DNA of 17,220 nt from Amoebophrya sp. AT5.2. Its lineage: Eukaryota; Sar; Dinophyceae; Syndiniales; Amoebophryaceae. The translations under genes and the position numbers were made by a program. This document shows, piece by piece, positions 9,943-16,165 of the stretch (position 1 is its first letter; every line of letters starts with the position of its first letter). Location of the stretch: the NCBI GenBank assembly GCA_005223375.1, contig RXOD01004915.1:1-17220 (forward strand). Reading direction: 5' to 3'. The notes under the pieces are model-generated. The model was not told the origin of the DNA. It searched no databases and was given only the letters and a program-made list of their open reading frames with translations.

Positions 9943-10217
9943 ACTATATCGACGACTCGCCTTAGTCCGAGACGTCAATCATAGACGTCAAATATAGACG
10001 TCAAACATAGACGTCTCGTATGGAAGCTTCCCCCACTAGGGAGAGACGTCAAACATAGACGTCAAACATAGACGTCAAGCATAGACGTCAAACATGAACG
10101 TCTTTCATTGAGGTTCCATTTGAATTTTTATTGAAAAAAAGCGTCGCACTTGCTCTGTGATTTCAATACAAAAATAAACAATTTACTTCAGCGATCGGCC
10201 TCCAGTCCTCCGTCAAC
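9943..10217. promoter_or_regulatory. Spacer between genes C and D, carrying an iteron-like array
   Basis: This 275-bp gap contains the GACGTC array described separately, then an AT-rich tract (about 10110-10190, with TTTTTATTG and AAAAAAA). Gene D starts 115 bases beyond the last clear repeat. As the only candidate control region between C and D it probably contains D's promoter. The layout of directly repeated short sites beside AT-rich DNA also resembles some replication origins. Confidence 0.5.
9971..10102. repeat. 13-bp iteron-like array of GACGTC sites
   Basis: The palindrome GACGTC begins at 9971, 9984, 9997 and 10010, then at 10045, 10058, 10071 and 10084, each step exactly 13 bases. 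A ninth, mutated copy (AACGTC) is in register at 10097. The unit reads approximately TAGACGTCAAACA. The two groups are separated by 29 unrelated bases (10016-10044). The GACGTCA core resembles binding sites of bZIP proteins (the CRE type). A 13-bp period places successive sites on changing faces of the helix. Confidence 0.9.
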
Positions 10218-12542
10218 ATGCGGTGGTGGAAGTGCTACTACGTCGCCAAGTTCATGAAAAAAAACAAGTACCGGCTCGCGATGATCTTGAAGAAACAGCG
10301 CAAGATTTCTCCCGAAGAAGCGGCTGCGGCAGCGGCGAGGGTGCAAGCACTCGAAGAGGGGGATCTCGACCTGGGGGGCGTTTCGTCGGACGAGGAGGAG
10401 GACAGGCAGCTGATCGGAAACGCGGAATCTCTCCTTAAAGCGATGGAGCCGCTTTTGCAGAGCACCGTGTACGAAGATGCCACCATCGCCTTCGCGGAGG
10501 AGGGCCATGACTACATCAATCTGCTTCAGAACCTCTCTGCTTTGCCCGTGGGCTCCGTGATGCCGCTGGACGTCGCGGAGCGCTTCGAGAAGTGGACCGG
10601 CGCGTCTCTCGGTGCAAACCCTCTCGTTCCCGCGGTGAAGAAAGTGCAGATCCGGCTCGGGCAGGCGCGGTGGTACATCAACCGCAAGCTCATCCACGCC
10701 AATATGAAGAGCAGCGCGTCGTTCGGAGTGGTGGGGATCGAAGAAAGCACGCTCCACATGCAAGACGAGGTGAGCTTCGCACTCTTCCAGGTGGCGGATC
10801 CGAATCTTGGACTGTGGGAGACCTTGTGCGTGACGGGGAAGGCGAAGTTCGATCTGCGGTCGCAGTGCCCGAGTCTGGTGCAGCTGATGCAGAGTTTGGG
10901 GTTTGCCCCGGGTTCTTTCGCCATGGCGATGGCGACGCTGTATGATGAAGGGGACAAAGATACCATCAGAAAATACATCCTCTTGCTGTACGGCTCGCGG
11001 CCGTATTTTGAACTGGAGCAGGAAACGTGCCACAAAGAGCGGTGGTCGAATAACGACCGGAGGTGCCGCGTCGGAGGCAGCAACTTTTCGATGCAGCGCG
11101 ATCGCACCCTCCTAGCGCTCCAGCACAAGGTGTACGAGGTTCCAGCGCAGAGCATGAACATCAAGTACTATCTGGCGCCCGGCCGCATCGTCGACACCGC
11201 GCACGAACTTCAGGGCTACGAACCTCATCAGGTCCGCAGTTTCCTCGAAGCCGATTGCCGTGGCTGGACCACCTCCGAAGTCCGCAACATCGTAACCAAC
11301 TCCGCGACGTATCTCTCGGAGCACCGCGACGCGGAAAGCCTGGACTACACTCTGCTGCCGACGTACGTGGCGAACGGTCCGGCTTCTCGCTCGGCGGAGG
11401 ACGTCGGCTTTCGGGCGGCGGAGGTGATCGTGAAGATGAAGTTGTGGAACCCTCCCATGTGGCCGCTTGCGGAATCCATGTCGGAGAAGATTGCCGCGGA
11501 GCTGAAAATTCCCGCCCGCCTCGATGCCGGGGTGCCGGTGCTGGCGTGGGATCCAAGGGTGCTGCGAACGGTGAAGGTTATCAAGTGCGACAAGGGGCTG
11601 CTGCAGATAACTTACCTCGCTTTCGTCTACCGCGAAGTCCGTGCCGCCCCGTCTGGTTCTTCTTCAAGCAGTAGCGCCGCTGCTCCCGTCCAAAACCGAG
11701 TGGCCAGGATGAAATCCACTTTCGCGTACCCCACGAAGGAGGAGAAAGTGGAAGTAAGTGCGGCGTGGGCCTCAGAGCTGGACTGGTTCCTCAGCGCGTG
11801 CAAGTACATGACGCGCAGCTCCGCCAAGGTGGGCCGGTTCGTGCTCGACAGCGACCTGGCGATCGAGGCCCGCGACCTCGGCGGCAACTTGGCGCCGAAG
11901 TTGTCCACGGCGCACAAACTCCTTTGGCTGGACTCTCAGCGCCCGCGCAACGGCCCCAAATTTACCAGACAAGATCTCGACTCCATGACCATCACCACGC
12001 AGGCCACGCTCATCCGCAAAATCTCCGACGACAACAGCTGCTACGAGTCTCTGCACCGCCTGATCCGCCAGAAGCAACTACAGGCGCAGCAGATCGCCTG
12101 CCTCGACGTGGACGAGTTTGTGCCGCCAGCGCCGAAGAAGAAGAAGAACGACGAAAACAAAGCGCAGAAACCGACCTCCCCCAAGAAAGACTCCCCGAGG
12201 AAGGATCGAGAGGAGGGCGGGCGGCAGGCCGCTATGTGGGTGGCCGCGGTGAATCTAAAGGGTTGCGGTCGCATCGCTACAATCAAGTCGCACCGGACAA
12301 CGACGGGGAGTGGAATGCCGCGCCTGAAACTTACGTACGACAGGGACTACGTCGCCAAAGTCGGGACCCAGACGATGAGCAAGCAATGGGGGAAGGGAGA
12401 GAAACCTATCCAGATCGTGGAGGAGTTCAAAGGTAAGTTGGGTAAGGAATTCAGCAAGCACGAAGAGGATTTCACTATCGAAGTCATCCACGATGTAGAT
12501 GTTTGGGAGAACCAGGAGGAAGAAGAAGAAGATGAGTCGTAA
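10218..12542 (+). CDS. Gene D: large unrecognised protein, 774 aa, single exon
   Basis: One uninterrupted frame runs from ATG to TAA, the longest in the window, with consistent GC-rich codon use. The N-terminus is basic and aromatic (MRWWKCYYVAKFMKKNKYR). Residues about 32-44 are Ala-rich and helical, and about 53-62 acidic. The long middle, residues about 110-475, looks globular and has Trp, Cys and His scattered through it, including the segment ETCHKERWSNNDRRC. A Ser/Ala linker follows near 478-490. The next globular part runs to about 635, then a Lys-rich stretch at about 639-665 (PKKKKND, SPKKDSPRK) that could be a nuclear-localisation or nucleic-acid-binding region. The C-terminus is acidic (ENQEEEEEDES). 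I cannot name a catalytic motif or family. GGTAAG strings near 12431 are in-frame codons and need not be splice sites. Confidence 0.8.
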   Translation: MRWWKCYYVAKFMKKNKYRLAMILKKQRKISPEEAAAAAARVQALEEGDLDLGGVSSDEEEDRQLIGNAESLLKAMEPLLQSTVYEDATIAFAEEGHDYINLLQNLSALPVGSVMPLDVAERFEKWTGASLGANPLVPAVKKVQIRLGQARWYINRKLIHANMKSSASFGVVGIEESTLHMQDEVSFALFQVADPNLGLWETLCVTGKAKFDLRSQCPSLVQLMQSLGFAPGSFAMAMATLYDEGDKDTIRKYILLLYGSRPYFELEQETCHKERWSNNDRRCRVGGSNFSMQRDRTLLALQHKVYEVPAQSMNIKYYLAPGRIVDTAHELQGYEPHQVRSFLEADCRGWTTSEVRNIVTNSATYLSEHRDAESLDYTLLPTYVANGPASRSAEDVGFRAAEVIVKMKLWNPPMWPLAESMSEKIAAELKIPARLDAGVPVLAWDPRVLRTVKVIKCDKGLLQITYLAFVYREVRAAPSGSSSSSSAAAPVQNRVARMKSTFAYPTKEEKVEVSAAWASELDWFLSACKYMTRSSAKVGRFVLDSDLAIEARDLGGNLAPKLSTAHKLLWLDSQRPRNGPKFTRQDLDSMTITTQATLIRKISDDNSCYESLHRLIRQKQLQAQQIACLDVDEFVPPAPKKKKNDENKAQKPTSPKKDSPRKDREEGGRQAAMWVAAVNLKGCGRIATIKSHRTTTGSGMPRLKLTYDRDYVAKVGTQTMSKQWGKGEKPIQIVEEFKGKLGKEFSKHEEDFTIEVIHDVDVWENQEEEEEDES

Positions 12543-12933
12543 ACTACTCGGCTCTACTTGTTGTGTAAAATTTGAAGAGCTTATATTTTGCGACACCAAG
12601 GCCGCATCCCGACCAGCTTTACAACGTGCACTATGCTGATTACTTTTGCTGCGAGCTGAGCTACCGAGAGCAGACCGAGTGGTCGTCTGCTGACTAAAGC
12701 CGCCTCGTAAGAGAAGCGAGCAGGAACTTCGTTTAAATGAAAAGTCCCTCCGGAGAGGGATGGGCGTGATGGATCGTTATGCTCCAAGAGGGGCGGAAAA
12801 CAAAAGACCTCACTCTGAAGGCTCCAGAACAGAGCAAAGAACTACCCTACCAAGGCAGACGCGCCGAAGGATCTAGCACAAACGACCACCCCAATGAACT
12901 TCGTGCACCTTGTGGAAGATGAGAACTCAATCA
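12543..12933. other. Spacer after gene D
   Basis: No gene is supported in these 391 bases. A small hairpin with a tetraloop lies at 12745-12760 (TCCCTC-CGGA-GAGGGA), and a CCTCG/CGAG-type pair just before it. It may contain the 3' UTR of D. Gene D on plus and trace F on minus converge here. Confidence 0.5.
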
Positions 12934-13662
12934 CTACCTGCCCCGAAGAAAAAAACCAAAGCTCGCAAGTGAATCCAGGAGCGTCAGCCAGCTAGTGGCG
13001 ACGACCCGAAGGCTCTGCTGTATCTGCCCAGAGATCGCCGCCCATTGTTCTTGTGCTTCGTTTTCGGATAAGTCGGTATCAAGCATTTGGCTCTGTGCCC
13101 GATCTTTGCAGTCTCGGAATTCCGCTCATGAAACGCACTTCGATCTGATGAGCTCCGCCACTTTTTTCCCGAAATCTCGGTCGCGAGCGTCAACAACGAA
13201 TCCCGAGTACCATTCATCCGCTCGCGGGGTCCGTACATCGTCGCACTCCGGGTACACGCTCAATTGCGATTTCCATTTCGTCGACCTTAGTTTTGTGCAT
13301 CGACGGTCTGCAAAAAGCGACCACCTACTCCGAGAAGCTCCCGACAATTTAAGTACTGCCCTCCAGTGGAAGTTCGTCACAAAATCTACAGCAGGACCAC
13401 AGAGTGAACGCACGCTTTTAGCGACGCCCGTCCTAGAACGACCGCAGAGCACGTAGCTTCAGCAGTTCCAATTAGATCGCTATGCAAACAGCAAAAAAAA
13501 TGACCTTCGCGACCGCGGAAGCAGCTCGCGTTGTCCAAGCTCCTCGAAACTCAGCACGATCGTCGACCGAAGGACCGGATCCGCCGCAGCTGCTCGCTCC
13601 CGCACGTGCAAGACTAGCAAATCCCCCTCACTAACCAAATAAGGCTTGCCGCCCGATCTCAA
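12934..13662 (-). pseudogene. Trace F: decayed minus-strand coding frame
   Basis: A single minus-strand frame reads as plausible protein over most of this stretch but is broken by three stops: TAG at 13480-13482, a TGA just before 13452, and TGA at 13126-13128. Coding-like segments include LLVLHVRERAAAADPVL, FVVDARDRDFGKKVAELI and, past the last stop, LSENEAQEQWAAISGQIQQS. No ATG opens it. It lies directly downstream of gene E on the same strand. Either it is a degenerate gene, or it has introns I cannot place; no junction set removing all stops was found. A 153-codon open frame on the plus strand (12995-13456) is Ser/Arg/Cys-rich and looks like its antisense shadow. Family unknown. Confidence 0.35.
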
Positions 13663-13722
13663 AAAAATAGCAGGTATATAATTATATTTGGAAGCTATTG
13701 CTTTTCACGCATTGCATCGGCA

Positions 13723-14436
13723 TCAGAACATCGGAAATAAGTAACCATACCGGACCAGGTCCGCTCGTAATCCCAAGCCTTTCCCGTCTTTCTTCCGCAC
13801 CTTCAGCACCTTCTCCTGCACCCTCGTCGCCCGTTTCTTCCCCTTCAGCTTTAGGAAGTAGTCGACCGCGCCGTACTCTGCGTGCTCCCCGTCGGTGTGC
13901 GGCGTGAGGCCCTCCACGGGCTCCAGTTTCTTCAGGAACTGCTTGCGCATGACGTGCTCCACCAGCCGCGTGGAGCTCGCGATCGTGCTGTACTCGAGTT
14001 GGCTCGATGCGTGGCCTTGCCCCTCCGAGTAGGCATCCCGCAGATCTTGCGCGACCTCTTTCAAGGGCTTCCAGTTGTCTGGCCCCAGCTCGCTGCTCTG
14101 GACTGGCCGAGCCTGATGGACTTGGATCGTACACCCGAAGCCTTTCCGCTCCGCCGACATGGCGAGCACGATCATGTCGTGGCACTTGTGGCGCTCCTTG
14201 TTGATAGATGATTTCAAGTACCGCACCCAATTCCCAAAGCGGCTCTCGCTGTACTTGAGCTGGGCGCAGAGATGCCGATCTTCCGGAGGGGTTCCGTGCT
14301 CTGGATCAGTCCGCGGCCTGATCGCGATGTCCGCCGAAGTTTCGCTGATCCACCGAGCCTCGATCCCTTCCCGCTGGAATAGCGAGCGCGCGGCGGCGCG
14401 GCCCCGTTTTTCGATTGCGCGCGGAAGGTCGCCCAT
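13723..14436 (-). CDS. Gene E: candidate PD-(D/E)XK-type nuclease with QxK motifs, 237 aa
   Basis: The gene runs as one exon from ATG at 14436 to TGA at 13723. The N-terminal part has the layout of a PD-(D/E)XK nuclease core: a charged helix (residues 9-22, EKRGRAAARSLFQR), a short strand, Asp36 in SADIAI, then Gln59-Leu-Lys61 in CAQLKYS, followed by a strand (HDMIVLAM). Asp followed by QxK is known in Mrr-type and DUF4365-type members. Near the C-terminus a similar spacing recurs: Asp192 in AVDYFLKL and Gln207-Glu-Lys209 in RVQEKVLK, suggesting a second, possibly duplicated core. These enzymes cut or resolve DNA, so a role in element mobility, host defence or recombination is possible. The assignment rests on motif pattern only. 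It is the only clear minus-strand gene inside the arms. Confidence 0.55.
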   Translation of the reverse strand: MGDLPRAIEKRGRAAARSLFQREGIEARWISETSADIAIRPRTDPEHGTPPEDRHLCAQLKYSESRFGNWVRYLKSSINKERHKCHDMIVLAMSAERKGFGCTIQVHQARPVQSSELGPDNWKPLKEVAQDLRDAYSEGQGHASSQLEYSTIASSTRLVEHVMRKQFLKKLEPVEGLTPHTDGEHAEYGAVDYFLKLKGKKRATRVQEKVLKVRKKDGKGLGLRADLVRYGYLFPMF

Positions 14437-14756
14437 ATTCTTCTAGAATGGGCGCACAAATATTCTATTGCTCAGGCCAGGTACATAAGTCGAAGAAAAG
14501 ACACACCGCGCGCCGCGCGCTTCGAGGGGCCGTGCGTCCTAGTGCCTCGAGTATTCTAGCGGAACAAACCTGCGCGAGAGCCTTCTAAGGGGAGAGGATA
14601 GGGAGAGGCTCAGACGCCTCGCACTAGCAAGGGCCCTACTATCGCACCACCGAAGTAAATGATCAAGATCCGCATCAGAATAGATCGGAGCCGCGCCTTC
14701 TTATGATTTACGACCAACTTTCAGGTATTTGCGAGCCATGGAGCAAGGGAGTCTCG
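14437..14756. other. Spacer between gene E and the right inverted arm
   Basis: No gene is visible in these 320 bases. It should hold the promoter of gene E, which reads leftwards. An alternating C/G run (CGCGCGCCGCGCGC) ends at 14520, a sequence type able to adopt unusual helix forms. No match to the left spacer 5317-5835 was convincing, so arm homology seems to stop at block c. Confidence 0.5.
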
Positions 14757-15227
14757 AAGCGTTACGACCCGGGGCCCCAATGCAGCAAGTTGATCAAGGA
14801 AGGAGCGAACCGCCGCGAATTCGAGTCGTCGAGGACCTGCCCCTGGCGCCCCGCCTTCTGAGAACTTTGGCAAACGCAATCCCTTACTACTAGTTGCCGG
14901 CCGGCATCACCATTACCATTAGTTAATCATCATTGGCCATCGCATCTCAATAAGCAAATCAAACAAATAAACTCAAAAGCCCACAGCCACAGGTGCTTCC
15001 CGGCCGCGGGCAGCAGGCGCAACGATGCGACAAATGCGGAAGCCATCCGTTCCAGCCGGCGCCTTCAGAGAGCTGGCGACGTCGTCATTCTGAAGCCACC
15101 ACCTAGAACGGATGGACCACGGGCTCCGGAACGGGGCTGGCGGCGGACCTGAAAGCAATGCACTGGCAACCAACTTATCAATATATTAGGTGCTCAACTT
15201 TGAGTAATCGCTGGGTGAGTAGTGATT
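14757..15227 (-). repeat. Right inverted arm
   Basis: This is the mirror partner of 4847-5316. Block c is at 14757-14780 (24 identical bases), block b at 14875-14889 and 14898-14909, and block a at 15194-15227 (34 identical bases). It carries its own hairpin at 15043-15115, placed like the hairpin of the left arm. Spacing between blocks is kept within about ten bases of the left arm while the intervening sequence has drifted. No coding frame is convincing inside it. Confidence 0.85.
15043..15115. other. Hairpin in the right inverted arm
   Basis: CCATCCGTTC (15043-15052) pairs with GAACGGATGG (15106-15115). Inside, CTTCAG (15063-15068) pairs with CTGAAG (15090-15095). The apical loop (15069-15089) contains the palindrome GACGTC, the same core as the array upstream of gene D. 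The 73-base structure begins 78 bases inside block a, against 72 bases and 77 bases in the left arm. Stem sequences of the two arms differ although their position and size agree. Confidence 0.7.
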
Positions 15228-16165
15228 CCTGTATGTTAAACATATTCTTGGAGTGAAAGTTGTAAACGAACTTTTACTCAAACTCATGTTCTAGATCTTA
15301 CAACTACGTAGCTACAACTACTGGACACATTTTTAAAATTAATTTGTTTTGGTGCTGCATCGAGGAAGTCAAGTGCAGTAGTTTAGTAGGTAGCACCCGC
15401 CTCCGGAAAAACTAAAAACCGGCTTAAGTGCACTTGTTCGGTCGCAAGTGTTACCAACTTCCGGCCACTCCGTCGAAGCGGTCGCGCCCACGATTTATAC
15501 AACGGAAACAGAGACGAGACAGAGGGTCAAAGTTTTGAACCGTCAACAGGACCACAATCGCATTGATTCCTCCTAGCGACCGCAGACTTAGGCGCTAACT
15601 GTAGCTTAAGTTTTTGGTGTTGCAGAAAAAACTCGAGAACCCATAATCAATGCATGATGAAAATGTTTTTGATCCAAAGAAAGAACGCAAAGAACACTTT
15701 TCTACAGGAGGGGCGCTTCTCCTACTCCTTTCATGTGCGAAAGAAGTAGAGTGTCTCAGACACCGAGCACAATGATCGGTTGTTCATTTCGCCAACTAGA
15801 GCCTGTCAGTAGTACTCTCTGTTTATCATTGTTGCGTCTGCGTGAGCATGGGAAACAGTACATCGTGAAAGAACGCAGCAGCGCGTTCTTTGTGGTGTGC
15901 TTCTTAGTTTCGTCGTGGTATCATGTAATCGTGACTGCTTCTTCCGTGGCTCTCCGTCGTAGTTCGCAATCAATCTATCATTTGGATTCCATCTGCTTAC
16001 TCGGACGAGACCGGGACCTCTGAACGTCCTGCTTCGAATTCGATTTTGATCTACTAAACTTGCTCTGCACGTCCGCGACCTTGCTGCCCGGCTGCATCCG
16101 CCATTCTCTCTCGCAACAAGAACTTCTGAAGCAAGCTGAGCCCCCGCGCAAGCGCGAGCCAACCG
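15228..16165. other. Spacer between right arm and the dehydratase gene
   Basis: I see no supported gene in these 938 bases. The left end is AT-rich with ACTACGTAGCTACAACTACT-like low-complexity sequence. A short inverted pair GTGTCT-C-AGACAC lies near 15752-15764. The open frame at 15733-16023 has no family signal and a Ser/Arg/Cys-rich product. The end of the stretch should contain the 5' UTR and promoter of the dehydratase gene. Confidence 0.55.

Larger units (their letters stand above)
4784..15308. mobile_element. Candidate 10-kb element bounded by inverted arms, carrying genes B-E
   Basis: Two arms in opposite orientation (4847-5316 and 14757-15227) enclose genes B, C, D, E and two coding traces. 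Three blocks match between arms in mirror order with nearly equal spacing, so the arms are real inverted copies. The outermost possible match is AGATCTAGA (4797-4805; reverse complement at 15290-15298). Just outside it, the 10-mer TAGCTACAAC is repeated directly at 4774-4783 and 15309-15318, a possible target-site duplication; the limits given here assume that. No recognisable transposase, integrase or polymerase was found. It may instead be a gene cluster flanked by two independent copies of a dispersed repeat. The arms are well supported; the single-element reading is inference. Confidence 0.4.

Noticed and set aside
9971..10102. CRISPR-like array
   Set aside because: The repeat unit is 13 bp with no variable spacers; it is a tandem binding-site type array in eukaryotic DNA.
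13145..13180. CTGATGAG followed by GAAA, resembling a hammerhead ribozyme core
   Set aside because: The bases between do not pair as stem II, and flanking stems I and III are not evident.
12995..13456. 153-codon plus-strand open frame
   Set aside because: It begins with GTG, its product is Ser/Arg/Cys-rich, and it overlaps the more protein-like minus-strand frame of trace F.
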